This document shows, in pieces, positions 1 through 13,248 of a DNA stretch of 64,000 nucleotides. A model generated the notes under the pieces. The model was not told the DNA's origin, ran no database searches, and saw only the letters and a list, made by a program, of their open reading frames with translations. Source of the stretch: Lithobates sylvaticus. Taxonomy: Eukaryota > Chordata > Amphibia > Anura > Ranidae. Each line of letters starts with the position of its first letter. Positions within the stretch are counted from its first letter, which is position 1. The DNA lies in NCBI GenBank assembly GCA_028564925.1, contig CM053028.1, positions 444,838,022 to 444,902,021 on the forward strand, in the 5' to 3' direction. A program made the position numbers and the translations under genes.

Positions 1-55
1 CCACGTCTGAGATAACCTTACTGGTACCTAGCCAATGCCCCAATAAAGCTTTTGC

Positions 56-145
56 CTACCGTATTTAATCGGCATATAAGATGCACTTTTCCCCCCTGAA
101 AACAGGGGGCAAATCACGGGTGCGTGTTATACGCTGATAGTGTAC
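56..145. repeat. Short inverted-repeat element fragment
   Basis: Two arms pair imperfectly around a C6/G5 hairpin: the left arm reads ATCGGCATATAAG and the right arm, reverse-complemented, reads ATCAGCGTATAAC. It looks like a small nonautonomous DNA element. The flanking 146-460 is a moderately GC-rich stretch with no gene signal. Confidence 0.4.
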
Positions 146-459
146 CTCGGCGGGGGAACGAGCGCTGCCAGAATTCACTGAGCGGTCATCTCCTGTATAA
201 TTGGCTGACGTCCCATACACAGTACCGCCTCCGCCACTGGCCTTGGACCAGTGTTCTGTCAATCACAGGAGCTGGTCCAATGCCGATGGCGGAGGCGAGA
301 CTGTATGCGACTGCCAACTGAGAGCCAAGTAAACAGGAGATGACGGCTTGGCGATTTCCTGCATGAGAGATGGTGAGGCTGCAGATGGGCATCAGGCTGC
401 ATTGCTGGGAGATTGGCACAGATCTGGCTGCATTGATGGGCACCGATGATTATTTTGCT

Positions 460-1814
460 TCAAAGTGGTTTATTTTGAGAGGAAAAAAAAAAAAATTCCT
501 GAAACGTCCCTCTTAAAATTGAGGGTGTGTGTTTTAAACTAGCTGTAAGAAATACATTTAGTACATTTCAGAGCTGCATTGTGTGTCTTTTATATCCGCC
601 TAGAACACAGCTTCTTGCAATCTTTTTCATGAACAAGTGATAAAAATAAAAGTAGATTTTGCTCTCACTCACAAGTAGGATCTCATCTCTCCATAAGGAC
701 ATGGTGATAAGGTTTGTTTTACCTCTACTTTAAAAGTGCCTGTTAAGGGACTCTTGTTACTAAAAGGAAACAGGAAGACGTTTGACTTGAAATGGAGCGT
801 GCACAATAAAATGTTAGCAGGGGCCTGCCTTGTCCCTCGGAAGTGCCATGGTTAATATTTGGAACTGAAAAAAAAAAAAAAAAAAAAGTACTGTCTGCCA
901 ATACCAGCTCTGCCTATGTGCAATAAAAACTTCCTGTCAAGTCCCCGGAAAACATCAGAGTCAAACCCTCATTGCAAGTCATACTCGGAGTGACAGAAAC
1001 TTCTCCCTATCACAGAGTGCTCCAGTCTCAGTCACACCCACATTGCCACATACGTCTGCAGCCAAAAAGCAATGCCTATCCATGCCAAGCTGACTCATGT
1101 CAGTTTCTTTTGGCAATTACCCTGCAAAGTCAAACCGGTTTAAACAAAAGCAAACTGCAAGCGTTTACTGAAAGCCAAAACTATTTTATTTAATACTTTT
1201 TTATTTTATTGTTGTGGTGTCTTACCAAAGTAAATCAGTATATTTTCAAAAGTAGCAACTAGCCTAGTGTCCTTTTTGTTTACTGTGCCCCAGTCTTACT
1301 TTTTAGCAGTTTGTTGTTCACTCCGAGTCCCTCTCTTCAGCACTTCCAGCCAGGGAGCGCACACCCTGACCCCATAGATCCTGGATTGCCCTGCCCATAC
1401 TGCACACGCAAACAAACCACCGAGTACTGCCTGTAATGCTCGTGCACCCAAACAGTGTCAGCACAACATGCTACCCTTAAGGGCTCATGGACACAGAACG
1501 TTTAAAAATGCTAGCGCTGTGGTCAGGAAAAAGCAGCTTTTAGCCGCATCCTTGAAATGCGTTTGAGCATTTATGCACCCATTTTCTCTGTTTTTGAGCG
1601 TTATCTTTTTTTTTTTTTTTTTTAAGTGTTTAACCCCCCCCCCCGTGTAATTTGCCCCCTGTAACACCTAGCTGATCCTGCCAGTTTCTCCCCTCCCCTA
1701 TGTAAACTGAGCATGGTGTATCATGGCTGCTGAACCCTGATACCGAGATTCAGTTACGTGCTTCAGTCATCCGCAGCCCTGCTGTCAGTCCTCTCTCGCC
1801 CCCTCCTTTTCTGC

Positions 1815-1820
<6 letters not shown>
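460..1820. other. No gene seen; simple tracts only
   Basis: AT-rich sequence with A-tracts (about 482 and 869), a T-tract near 1606 and a C-tract near 1634. Short open frames here have no recognisable domain. A single transposon-like end with the 9+ACAC spacing (GGGCTCATG then GACAC) follows TTAA near 1477. Confidence 0.5.
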
Positions 1821-2092
<272 letters not shown>

Positions 2093-2425
2093 TCATGTGG
2101 GTTAACAAACCCTTTAAGCTTTTTTTACAGCCAAACAGCCTCTTGCTCCTGGACGCACAGGCAGTCTTTTACTGCCCCTAAACTCTTCTGAAAGAGTGTG
2201 AGTGCGCACACACAATGCTAACATGGGAGGAAAGGTCAGAGGCTGTTAAAAAAATAAATAACATAAAATTAGAAAAAAAAAAAAAAAGCCAGGCAGCTTC
2301 AAAAACATCCTGTGAGCATGAGCACCAAACCTCAGGCACAACAGCAGAATGCATGTTTACAAAATGGCAGGGTGGCTCCAGGGAGACCTTACAAGGCACA
2401 GGTGCCACCATATAGGAGGAAGCGC

Positions 2426-2454
<29 letters not shown>
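2426..2454. repeat. (CA)n microsatellite
   Basis: About 14 CA units between unique AT-rich flanks. Confidence 0.9.
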
Positions 2455-2456
<2 letters not shown>

Positions 2457-2637
2457 CAAAAGGAACATTATGCAGCAAAAAAAAAAAACACACTAGAAAG
2501 GGCACATTGTTAACATCTAGGGTGATCAAGGGGTTAAATGTTTACCGTGTGTACTGCTTTTTACTAAGCAATGTGCCACACCATCTAGAGTGGGGGACTC
2601 CAACACAGGAGGTGTTACTGGCCAGATCACCAGTCAG

Positions 2638-2872
2638 TGATTCTGTGCACCGTAAAAACAATGATAATGGCAGTTCAGCCGCTTGATCGTTCGGGAGGGG
2701 AGCGAGCCGGAGAACTAAGCGGTCGCCGCCGGAGGTTGATCATAGAGATTTCTGGTGACCAGATGGTCTCCAGTCATCTCTATGACCCTTGAAGGCCTGG
2801 GCGTGACATTATGACGTCACGTCCAGCGGATGTAAACAAAGCCGGGGGCCTCGGCTGGAAAGGCAGAGACAG
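2638..2872. repeat. Dispersed repeat, copy 1
   Basis: Nearly identical to 5940-6235, except that this copy lacks an internal stretch of roughly 60 bp. Both end before poly-A/T or CTCTTTT sequence. It corresponds to an internal part of the CCACTT-ended element family described at 5836-6783. Confidence 0.8.
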
Positions 2873-3007
2873 AAAAAAAAAAAAAAAAAAAAAAAAACAA
2901 ATAGACAGACACTATTTAAATGGTAAGCTGCAATGTCATACATTTTTGATTTTGGGTTTAACGCCGCTTTAAATCACCTCAAAAACAGTAATAGCACTAA
3001 TATGTAT

Positions 3008-3010
<3 letters not shown>

Positions 3011-3048
<38 letters not shown>
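3011..3048. repeat. (CA)n microsatellite
   Basis: About 19 CA units, followed by a degenerate CACACA stretch. Confidence 0.95.
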
Positions 3049-3049
<1 letters not shown>

Positions 3050-3051
<2 letters not shown>

Positions 3052-4134
3052 TATACACACACACTTGAACCCCCATTCTGTAATTAGGCATTAGTCACAC
3101 AGACAGCAGTCTACCCCCCCCCCCTAAAAATAAGAGGCCCATGGCAGTTTACTTTCAAAGTTTGGTAGAGCAGGGCCCCCAACCATGCAGAAGGTGATAG
3201 TGCCAATTCCTAAATACCAGATAATTATTTTTAAAATCCAAGGAGGATTTTACATGAAACTACTGTGCCACAACCATGTGCCAAGTGTGTGCCAAGCAGT
3301 TTTCGGCACAATCCCATTCGCCTCAACTTGCCAGCATGTGGTCAGGGAGCAGTAAACACAATGATTAACCAACCATTTGTACTAACCAGCCCCCCCCCCC
3401 CCCCCCCCCCTCTGTCCATGTGAACAAGCCCTTAAATTATCTATATCCCAAATATCCCCCCCCCCCCCTTTCTGGTCTAGGGACAACCTTTCACCAAACA
3501 ACTGAGGGAAAATCTGTAACAGGGAGTGTGCATTGCTGTTAGGGAGTCGGGGGGAATTTCCTGAGGTAATTTTACCTGAGTATATGAAGGAATCTTTCAG
3601 GGAACCATCAATTGCTGTTAAACCCGAGGAGTTTTAAATTTTCTTTTTAGTTTTGAAAAAAGGGTAGAAAAGTATGATCCATTGATACACTTCAAAGTCA
3701 GAAAATTAAAACTGACCTATTTGCACATTGGGGCACACCGTCACCTTAACCTTCCCTCCGCCTGCAAAGCCAGCTATAATACAGGGCACTTCTGGGTACA
3801 GCAGAGCATGTGACCTCCCCCTTCCCCCATGAAGGTGCTTAGGTCTAGCAGCCAATAGTTAGGCCCGAGCACTGTTACATGACTGAGGAAGTGATGTCAC
3901 TGCTGCCAAGCTCACCAGCACCAGACATTTTAGGGCTGGATGTGGGGGAAGGAGTAGAGACATCACTGATAAGGGAGATCCCGGGCCTTCATGCATAAGC
4001 AAGGTTACTTACGCATGCATCTGGAAGTATCTAAAACCAAAAAATGTTTGGAAAGGTTTTAACAGTTTTTTTGCTCCATAGAAACAACAACACGAACTGA
4101 GTGGAAATATCTACAAAGTTAGGGTAAATCCCCT
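3050..4134. other. No gene seen; C-tracts
   Basis: Holds a 21-base C tract at 3390-3410, a shorter one near 3459 and otherwise unremarkable sequence. No domain, splice pattern or RNA gene is apparent. Confidence 0.5.
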
Positions 4135-4138
4135 CTTA

Positions 4139-4455
4139 GGCTCCATTCACACCCGAGCACAGCGATTTTCAGGCGTTGAGGGTTTTTGAGCATTTTTTGG
4201 AAGTGTATTACAAACATTTTACAGCTTCGGGTGTTTTGGCTTAGCCAGTAGAAAGCACTAGGGAGAGGGGAAGGAAATATGGGTGTAGAGCTGCTGTTTG
4301 AGCAAAAAATGCTCAAGTCGTGCTTTTTTCAGGCATTTCTATTGAGGTCTAAGGGGCCAAAATGCTTGTAATCTGCCAAAAAGAAGCTCATGTTATTTTT
4401 TGTGGGACGGGTATTTTGCTTTAGATCACAGAACGCTCAGATGTGAACAGGGGCC
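4139..4455. mobile_element. TWA-flanked MITE (GGCTCCATT-CACAC end)
   Basis: Begins after TTA with GGCTCCATTCACAC and ends with TGTGAACAGGGGCC. The inner sequence is low complexity with no coding content. A 3-bp TWA target and short inverted ends suggest a PIF/Harbinger-type nonautonomous element. The right end is diverged, with the ACAC block shifted by one base. Confidence 0.55.
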
Positions 4456-5830
4456 ATTGAAATGAAGGGGAATTGGCTTGCTGAGTGTTTGAGCTACAAG
4501 CAGAAAATCGCTGAGGTGTACAGACAGAAGGGGTTTGCCTAGGAAGAATTCCCCTCTATTCCTGTTCCAATGACAGCATGTTGGATTCCCCATGACCTCA
4601 GTGACAACAATCACCAGGATAAATGGAGAAGGTCGATCTCCACAGCATCAGACTTGGATGAGGTCATTCTCCTGGCATCGGGAAAATACAGGTTCTTTTC
4701 AGACATTACCCCCTTGGTGAATATTGCGAAATATCCGAATGTATTCAGGTAGATGTAGGAAAGTACCTATATATGTACTTCCAGACTGTCACATTGGAAC
4801 TGGCTTTCTATAAGCTGGCAGAAAAAAAAAAACGAAAAAATGTATTTATGAAGTATGATCGACACCTGGTATAAAAGCTTGTCAGGAAAATTTAGAACGA
4901 AATGTATCCAAGACACAAAGTGTATGATGCTTGGAACCTGTATATAGGAGCAGATCTGGTTGCTAGGTGACTAAATTGGATGGATCCTGTAACACAACCA
5001 AACAGCAAACAGGTAACAGCATAGTTGGTGTTTTCTGCTGAGAACACATAAAAGCCCACAGGCTTTTACAGCAATCCTGATTACCATTTGAAATCCCAAT
5101 GGTTCAGGACATCAGCCCCTTGGGGCACTGGAGTACAGCAACCCTGAATTATATACTGGTAATCTATACACTGCCCAATAGATTTTCAAGTATCACCTAA
5201 GACAATAGGATGTTGTAAACCACTATCCAATCAATGTGCAGGAATCGTCTACAATGGGCAGTTTGGAATTCTCTAAATCTGCCAATGCACCACAATATGG
5301 CCTACAAAAATTTCCAAGTCCCCCCTACAAAACATTACACAGTTTAGATCCTGGCAAGTCTTTGCATTATGTTCACGAGTGGTTGCCAAAATGCAGACAG
5401 ACAATTTGCGATTAGTAACTTCTGTTTTCCCTACGAAAAAAAGGGAACAATTCTTGTCATTGTGCATATAACCAGGACCACGTGTTGATGCCACAGAGGG
5501 TTAACTGCACCAAAAGATGAGCAGCTCCCGATAATAGAATCACTCTTAGCAAAGGGACTACCTAGAATTACAAAAACCTCAGTGGTGACACACACACACA
5601 CATACACATATACATATACATATACATATATATACATACACACACACCTTAGGAGTTCAGAACTGCTCTGTCATGTTAAAGAAGGCAAACTATATTTCTG
5701 GAAGATCAACAGTTCTTGTTCTGTACTTGGAGGGTGTTTAATCACTTGAGCTCACAACTATCCCCTATGGACCACAGCAATTTTTCCCATTGGTTTTGGG
5801 CCTCATTAGTTGGCAATATTTTTGGCATTA
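4456..5830. other. No gene seen
   Basis: Mostly unique-looking AT-rich sequence. A mixed (CA)/(TACATA) repeat lies at about 5587-5646. Short frames on both strands lack domain signals. Confidence 0.5.
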
Positions 5831-5835
5831 CTTAG

Positions 5836-6783
5836 CCACTTACAGCCCAAGGACGTCATATGACATCTTTGAGTGGTGATATCAGACTGATGCAGTCTCC
5901 AGCTACAGGCATCATTCAGGTATCATCTTTTTCAGTCTGTGATTCTGTGCACCGTAAAAACAATGATCATGGCAGTTCAGCCGCTTGATCGTTCGGGAGG
6001 GGACACGAAAGGACATCTTCACCCCCCCCCCCCCAGTGCTTCTCCAGGCTTGCCTGTACGATTGGCGAGCCGGAGAACTAATCGGTCGCCGCTGGAAGTT
6101 GATCATAGAGATTTATGGTGACCAGATGGTCTCCAGTCATCTCTATGACCCTTGAAGGCCTGGGCGTGACATTATGACGTCACGTCCAGCGGATGTAAAC
6201 AAATCCGGGGGCCTCGGCTGGAAAGGCAGAGACAGCTCTTTTTTTTGATCTGTCTTTCCAGCCTGGAGGAGGAGAGAAGTGGGATCTTTTAGACCCCACA
6301 TCTCTCCATAGGGGAATTGTCATGCACTATTCCTATTACAAGGGATGTTTACATTCCTTGTAACAGTAATAAAAAAAAAAAAAAAAAAAGAATCACTTTG
6401 AAAGAGAAAGTGTAAAACAAAAAATAAATTCAATTTAAAGCGCCCTCGATCACGCGCACAGAAGTAAAACACATACGCAAGTTGCGCCAACATATGTAAA
6501 CATTCAAATCACACATGAGGCATCGCCACGCGTGTTAGAGCAACAATTCTAGACCTCCAACTATAAACTGGTAACCTGTAAAACAAAATTTAAAGCGACG
6601 CCTATGGAGATTTTTAAGTACCAAAGTTTGGCGACATTCCACGAGTGTGCACAATTTAAAAATTTTAAAGCGTGACATGCTAGGTATCTATTTACTCGGC
6701 GTAACATCATCTTTCACATTATACAGAAAAAAATTGGGCCAACGAGTTTTTTTTTTTGTTCATGAAAATCGTGGGACAAGTGG
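5836..6783 (-). mobile_element. CCACTT-ended, TTAA-type nonautonomous element, reversed copy
   Basis: Starts CCACTT after TTAG and ends AAGTGG before TATA. These are decayed versions of the TTAA-CCACTT...AAGTGG-TTAA structure seen intact at 30269-30435. The interior resembles the reverse complement of 19951-21026 and 46677-47200. TTAA targets with CC-starting ends suggest a piggyBac-like origin. Contains repeat copy 2 (5940-6235). Confidence 0.65.
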
Positions 6784-7039
6784 TATAAGTGTCAATGGGG
6801 CCTAAATACGAATCATGCAAAGCTCAAGCAAGCCAAGTAGTCCTCTGTTGTGTCACACAGCTGTTTGCTTTCTTGCTGTGTCAACACTTACCTGGGGTGG
6901 GCTGTCAACATAACAGCTGCGTAGCACTTTTGTTAGCCTCGGACATCGGACAAACATCCCTGGTGCTTTCCAACTATCCTGCACAGCTGTTAAGCTAATG
7001 TTAAGTGACGTGCCATAAAGTTAGCATTTCGGTTAACTA

Positions 7040-8581
7040 CAGTGCTGTGAAAACGTATTTGCCTCTTTCGGATTTATTTTTTTGCATATTTCCCACACTT
7101 CGACGATTCAGACCAAACAAATTGCATTACTACACAAAGATAACCCGAGAACATCCAATTGCAGTTTTTAAAATATTATTTCATTTTTTTTTAAAGGGAA
7201 AAATGCTGTTCAAACCTGCCTGGCCCTATGTGAAAAAGTAATTGCCCCCTCCCATGCCAAATCACGAATGAACTGTGATTAACCACAATTTTTTGGAAAG
7301 CCAAGTAAAATTTCACTTGACACATCCAGGCCTGATTACTGCCAGACCTGTTGAATCAAATAGAAGCTGTCTGAAAGTGAAGCATGCTAACAGATCACAA
7401 AAAGCCACACATCATGCCACGATAAAAAAATTCAAGAACAGATTAGAAACTAATGTACATGTATTGGTCTAGGAAGGGTTTCAAAGTCATTTCTAAGGCT
7501 TTGGAACTCCAGTGAACCACAGAGCCATTATCCACAAATGGAGATAACTTGGAACAGTGGTGAACCTTCCCAGGAGTGGCCTACAAAAATGACTCCAAGA
7601 GCATGACGATGACTCATCCAGGTGGTCATAAAAACCCAGAACATCTAAAGAACTGCAGACCTCACTTGCCTCAGGTAAGATCAGTGTTCATGATGCTACA
7701 ATAAGAAAGACTGGGCAAAAAAAAAAAAAAAGAAAAAAAAAAGAAGGACATCCATGGAGAGTTCCAAGGCCAAAGCCACTGCTGACCAAAAAGAACAAAG
7801 GCTCATCTCACATTTACCAAAAAAATATCTTGATTATCCCCAAGACTTTTAGGCAAATATTCTGTGGACTGATGAGACAAATTTAACTTTTTGGAATGTG
7901 TGTGTCCCGTTACATCTGACATAAACGAATACAGCATTTCATGACAAAAACATCATACCAACATTCAGACATGGTGATGGTAGCGCGATGGTCTGGGGAT
8001 GCTTTGCAGCTTTAGGACCTGGATGACTTACCATAATTGATGAAACCATAAATTCTGAGCTCTACCAGAAAATCCTAAAGGAAAATGTCCGGCCATCAGT
8101 TTGTGACCTCAAGCTTAAGTGCACTTGGGTTATGCAGCAGGACAATGATCAGAAACACAACAGCAAGTCCACCTCCAAATGGTTCAAACAAAGCAAAATT
8201 TAGGTTTTTGAGTGGCCTAGTCAAAGCCTGGACTCAAATCTAATTGAGATGCTGTATTATGAACTTACACAGGCCGTTCATGCTGGAAAACCCTCCAATG
8301 TGAAAGACACATTGCCAGTTATTGATTGATTGAAAGTGGTTGCCGCCAAAGGTGGCACAACCAGTTAGGTTTAGGGGGCAATTACTTTTTCACATAAAGC
8401 CAGGTAGGTTTGGACAGCTTTTTTGTCTTAATAAATGAAACCATTTAAAAACTGTATTTTGTATTTACTCAGGTTATCTTTGTGTAATAAAATTTGTTTG
8501 ATGATCAGAGTCATTTAAGTGTGACAAATATGCCAAAAAAAAAAAAAATTCAGAAAAGGGGCCAATGCTTTCACAGCATTG
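7040..8581 (+). mobile_element. Degenerate Tc1-type transposon
   Basis: Flanked by TA on both sides. The left end CAGTGCTGTGAAAAC is mirrored by GCTTTCACAGCATTG on the right. The interior runs on the + strand and still resembles a Tc1 transposase, including a remnant of the catalytic region around the GACAATGATCAGAAAC tract near 8141. No long frame remains, so it is an old inactive copy. An A-rich insertion lies near 7717-7742. Confidence 0.85.
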
Positions 8582-8650
8582 TATATGTTAAACAGATTTT
8601 ATTCTTCATCTGGAAATAAAGCACCAATTACAACACATAAGTAAGCTTAA

Positions 8651-8820
8651 AAAGGAGAAGTATAGCCAAAGCTCGTTTGGCTGTACTTCTCCAATGGATA
8701 ACAGGATTGCAGTTAGTTTTGCACTCCTGTGACCCGGTTTCAGCAGAGAGCGGGCTAAAGTCCGCCCTCTGCTGATGTCATGGATATCAGTCCAGGTACC
8801 GTGTCATCTTCACTGATATA
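8651..8820. mobile_element. Left part of a GGAGAAGTA-ended TTAA MITE
   Basis: TTAA followed by AAAGGAGAAGTATAG and its facing complement GGCTGTACTTCTCC. The same family appears complete at 62006-62439 and partly at 40660-41068. The right end is not clear here. Confidence 0.5.
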
Positions 8821-8825
8821 AAACA

Positions 8826-9400
8826 AGAAAAAACAAATTGCAATAAGCGTATAGTGATTGGTTTGCACAAGCGTCTACAAAATAGGGGATAGATTTATGG
8901 AATTTTTATTATTTTTTCACTAGTAATGGCGGTGATCTGCGATTTTCAGTGGGACTGCGACATTGTGGAGGACAGATCGGACACAACACTTTTTTTGGGA
9001 CCATTGACATTTACACAGTTATCAGAGCTAAAAATAGTCACTGATTACTGTATAAATGTCACTGGCTGGGAAGGTGTTAACACTAGGGGGTGATCAAGGG
9101 GTTAAGTGTTTAGGAAGGCGTTTCTAACTGTATGGGGAGGGAGAGGGAGTCACTAGGAACAGCAGATCTCACTCTACTCCCCTGACAGAACAGGGCTCTG
9201 CTTGTTTACAGTGACAGATCCACGTTCTTACTGTCTCTGGAGCGATCGCGGGTGGCAGGCGGACAGAGGCCACTGAAACTGCTGGTTGGCTCCCCTGCTA
9301 GCGAATGTGAGCATGCACCCACAGATCGCCATGTATGAGCCGACGTACAATGGCGATCCGTGCAGGGGAGCCAACCTGTCGCAGTACAAAATAAAAGGCA
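8826..9400 (+). repeat. Internal fragment of the CCACTT-ended family
   Basis: Shares the order AATAAGCGTAT, GGTTTGC, ACTAGTAATGGCGGTGATC and AACACTAGGGGGTGATC with 31304-32219 and 32339-33010. No coding capacity. Ends are not preserved. Confidence 0.65.
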
Positions 9401-9626
9401 AAAAAATGCACCTGGAATATGAAACCTGCATAGGTGGGAACCAGGCCTAAAAAAGGGAATTAATCTGCAGTGTCGTTTTGGTCCCAAAATGGAGGCAAGC
9501 CAAAATAGCTTTTACACTGGTTTTCTAAACTGCACTGAAATAACAAAAAGGCAGCAAGGCTTCAGTGTAGACAGAACTTGTCTCAGACACTTATTAGTTC
9601 CCCCTATTGTATATACCCACTTGCCT

Positions 9627-10060
9627 ATTGGGCACTTTAACCCCCTTCCTGAACAGGCCAATTTTCAGCGCCATCACGCTTTGAATGACAAATTGCACAT
9701 TCATGCAATACTGTACCAAAATTACATTTTGTAGAGCTTTATTTTGGTCGTATTTAATCACCACTGGGGTTTTTTTTTTTTTTTTCTAAAACAAAAATGA
9801 AAAATTTCGTAAAATTTTGCAAAAATAAGTAATTTTTCTTCTTCACTGATGTGCGCTGATGGGACGGCACTGATTACAGTGCCCGGATTATCACTTCAAT
9901 GATGCGCTTACAGCCTTGCTGGTTAACGGCTCTCCTTTCCTCGCAGACACAGTGTGGGAGAAAAGGACTGCCGATAACCATCAAGTTTACATGCAATCAG
10001 CTGTGATTGGACACAGCGGGTCACAGAGTGCACCCGATGTGTGGATGACCACACTGTAGC
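9627..10060 (+). repeat. CCACTT-family fragment, left part
   Basis: Starts TTAACCCCCTTCCTG, a mutated form of TTAACCACTTCC. It continues with the CGCTTTGAATGACAA segment seen at 31350 and the GTATTTAATCACCAC segment. The right end is lost. Confidence 0.6.
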
Positions 10061-10069
10061 CGTCAATAG

Positions 10070-11520
10070 CGTGGTCTGCAATTGGATAATGCATGATTTA
10101 TACACAAACAGGAAAGATATTGTTCACAAGGGCATACTGTCGCTCATGCCAGGGCCATGTTTGCCCACACAGGAATGCACAGGTGTTCCGTGCATCCTTG
10201 TGCAGGCTTTCCCATTTATCTCATAGGACTCAGCATATGCAAGCACATAGCTGCTGCTTCGAATCTGACAGCAGTGTGGGTATACGGTTCCGAAACCAGG
10301 ATTCTGCATTCAAGCCCACACACCTACTAGGCTGTCAAATTGGGGAGTAGCGGCACTGTCTATGCAGCTGCTGCATCCCAACTGAAATGAACGCGACTAG
10401 CCACACAGGGATGCCACCAAGGTGTTTTTTACATTCCCGTGCAGGCAAACAGCCCTCGAGGCCTAATAGTGAAAATAGTAAACTATTACTATGGCAGAAG
10501 TATTTTTTTGCCGCCGCAGTTACTAAAACTGCGGCAGAATAGCACGGCTGGGCGAAACAACGTTATGCGTTGTTACATTGCTTCACCTTTTGGCCACTAG
10601 GAGCGCGCACCCACAGCAGGTGCCCGAACCCGATGCAAGTGTCCGGCAGGCGTGATGACCGCCGGCCTCCTGCGATCGCTTGTGATAGAGCGAGAACCGG
10701 GGTGGTGTATGCATGCATGTATGTATAAAAATCTGGCAGTAAATGGCCTTTCCTCTGACACAGTGACAATGCTAAATGTCCTGCAGGAAATTTTGTGCAG
10801 TTTTGTAACCCTGGGAAGCCGCTTTAGTCATTAGGACCACATCCCATTTATTGTAGCCACACACCAATATGATCGGTTTCAACATGCAGACTATCATCCC
10901 TTGTATGCCAGTGGTAGCTTGCAATATTACGACATAGGAGTACTTTTTTTTACTTTATTAAAATGACAAAGTTATATTTGTCCCAAAGTGCTGTAAAAAC
11001 AGACCATGACATCAGGCGAGCGCTGAGGTGTTGCATGAATGCATTTTTCCACAACAGGCTGAAACCTACCTGAAGGCAGTGTTGACAGGCCATGGTTTTT
11101 TCTATGTGCCCTTGTGGTGACTGGCATTAATCAAGTGCAACAAAATACCTATCAACGCACATGTGAACAGGTTAAAAAGTCCTGCTAGATCACTTCAGGC
11201 TGGCCCTTTTGATGGCAAAGCTATGTAAAACATTAAAAATAAGTACCTATACTATTTATTATCCAGTAATACAGTCTCATCCTGCTCTGCACATACTCCA
11301 TAGCTTTTTTTTTTATTTGGTGCTGTGCCGAATTTGTAGGACAGCCTAAAGATTTACTGCTGCTAAGGGGCTTTGGGATTCAGCAAAAATAGAAACAGGA
11401 GCAATGCTGGAGGCAATTTACAGCATGCATTAATGTTGGTAGAATAAGTATTATTGTGGAATTTATGTTCCTTGCTAAAGAACTTTTTAGCAAGCTGTTA
11501 TGGGTTCTGCTTTAAAGGGA
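10070..11520. other. No gene seen; diffuse repeat similarity
   Basis: Part of 10160-10450 resembles 52120-52440 in wording and order (CACACAGG, GTGCAT, GCAGCTGCTGCATC) and is probably an old shared repeat. The rest shows no gene, RNA or clear element ends. Confidence 0.4.
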
Positions 11521-11965
11521 TTGTCAGTGCCTAAGGAAAAAAAATTAAATAAAAGTATTCATATCCCTTGAAGTTTTCCACATTTTGTCATGTTACAACC
11601 AAAAAAACAAAATGTATTTTATTGGGATTGTGCGAGATAGACCAACACAAAGTGGCACATAATTGTGAAGTGGAAGGAAAATGATTTCCAAATTTTTTAA
11701 AAATATATAAAAAGTGCGGCTCAAGTCAATACTTTGTAGAACCACCTTTCACTGCAATTAGAGCTGCATGTCTTTTTGGGGATGTCTCCACCAGCTTTGC
11801 ACATCTAGAGTGAAATTTTCGCCCATTCTTTGCAAAATAGCTCAAGATCTGTCAGCTTGGATGGAGAGAATCTGAACAGCAATTTAAGTCTTGCCACAGA
11901 TTCTCAAATGGGTTTAGGTCTGAACTTTGAATGGGCCAAACACATGAATATGCAGCGATCTAAAC

Positions 11966-12290
11966 CAGGGGTCCTCAAAACTATGGCCCATCAAGATCTT
12001 TTACCTGGCCTGCCCAGTTACTGGAGCCCCCGAAATGTGCGGTCTGCCCGGAGAGATCCATACCCCGCCCTGTAGGGGGAGACAGGACCAATCTCGGGCA
12101 TTGTCCAGGGCGGGGGGTAGAGACACAGACAGCCACCGATCCAGCGTGGGAAAGCTTTACAAGGATCCTCCTCGTGGCTGCCTGTTGATAGCAGTAAGTC
12201 CTGCGGTGCTCCTCTCTAATCCCTGGACAGGCTGGCTGTGCTGATCCAGCCCCCCAACAGTCTGAGGGACAGTGAACTGGCCCCCTGCTT
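11966..12290. mobile_element. hAT-type MITE, right end missing
   Basis: Starts CAGGGGTCCTCAAAAC and runs to AACTGGCCCCCTGC, closely parallel to the complete copy at 26628-26918. The terminal AGTTTGGAGACCCCTG of that copy is absent, and Tc1 sequence resumes at AAGGTGAAC. The deletion also removed some Tc1 sequence. Confidence 0.7.
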
Positions 12291-12686
12291 AAAAAAGGTG
12301 AACTTCTGTCCCAATCTCAAGTCTTATGCAGACTAACAGGTTTTCTGCTAAGACTGCCCTGTATTCAGCTCCATTCATCTTCCCATCAACTCTGACCCAC
12401 TTCCCTGTCGCTGCTGAGGAAAAACATCCCCACAACATGATGCTGCCACCACCATGTTTCACGGTGGGGATGGCGTGTTAGTTTTCCACCACACATAGCG
12501 TTTTGCTTTTAGGCCAAAAAGTTCAGTTTTGGTCTGAACTGACCAGAGCACCTTCTTTCACATTTGCTGTGTCCCCCACATGGCTTCTCGCAAACTGCAA
12601 ATGGTACTTCTTGTGGCTTTCTTTCAACAATGGCTTTCTTCTTGCCACTCTTCCATAAAGGGCAGATTTGTGGAGTGCACTACTAA

Positions 12687-13040
12687 GGCCTCATGTACAC
12701 TGCTGATGCCAAAACGGACGTTTAGGAGCAGTTGGGCGTTTTTTTTTTCAACTGCTTCTGAACTCTCCTCTATGTTATCTTATCCGTCCATGTACACAGG
12801 GTCGTTTACAGTAGTTTCTAGGCAGTGGAGTTAAGAGGGATTTTTTTAGAACGCTTAGTTTACAGTCATTTCAAGTGCCAAACGCAGTGACTCGTTTCAT
12901 TTACAGGCATTTTTGGATAGATAAAAATTATTTATTTTCTTTAATGCTTCCAAGCGCGGCAAAATGGACGTTTTAAACATTGGTTACCATCTGTCAAGTT
13001 AAATCGTTTAGGAGAGGTTGTAAAAAGTGTACATGAAGCC
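12687..13040. mobile_element. TWA-flanked MITE (GGCCTCATG-TACAC)
   Basis: Left end GGCCTCATGTACAC after TAA. The right end, reverse-complemented, reads GGCTTCATGTACAC and is followed by TCA. It interrupts the Tc1 transposase region. No coding content; a T-tract lies near 12741. PIF/Harbinger-type ends are inferred. Confidence 0.75.
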
Positions 13041-13044
13041 TCAG

Positions 13045-13248
13045 TTATCCTGTGGACAGATTTTCGTGTTCAAGTTGTGGATCTCTGCAGATCCTCCAGT
13101 TACCACGGGCCTCTTGGCTGCTTCTATGATTTATGCGCCACTTGCCTGTCAGTTTAGGTGGAAAGCAACATCTTGGTAGGTTTGCAGTTGTGCCATACTC
13201 TTTCCATTTTCCGATGGTGGATTGAACAGTGCTCCGCGAGATGTTCAA
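13045..13248 (-). pseudogene. Tc1 transposase DNA-binding domain remnant
   Basis: This frame belongs to the 11525-14086 Tc1. It contains a paired-type helix-turn-helix segment (MNISRSTVQSTIGKWKEYGT) followed by a basic linker resembling the GRPPKLTG stretch of Tc1 transposases. In the family this part binds the terminal repeats. It is cut off from the catalytic part by the MITE at 12687-13040 and by other decay, so it cannot encode an active enzyme. Confidence 0.8.
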
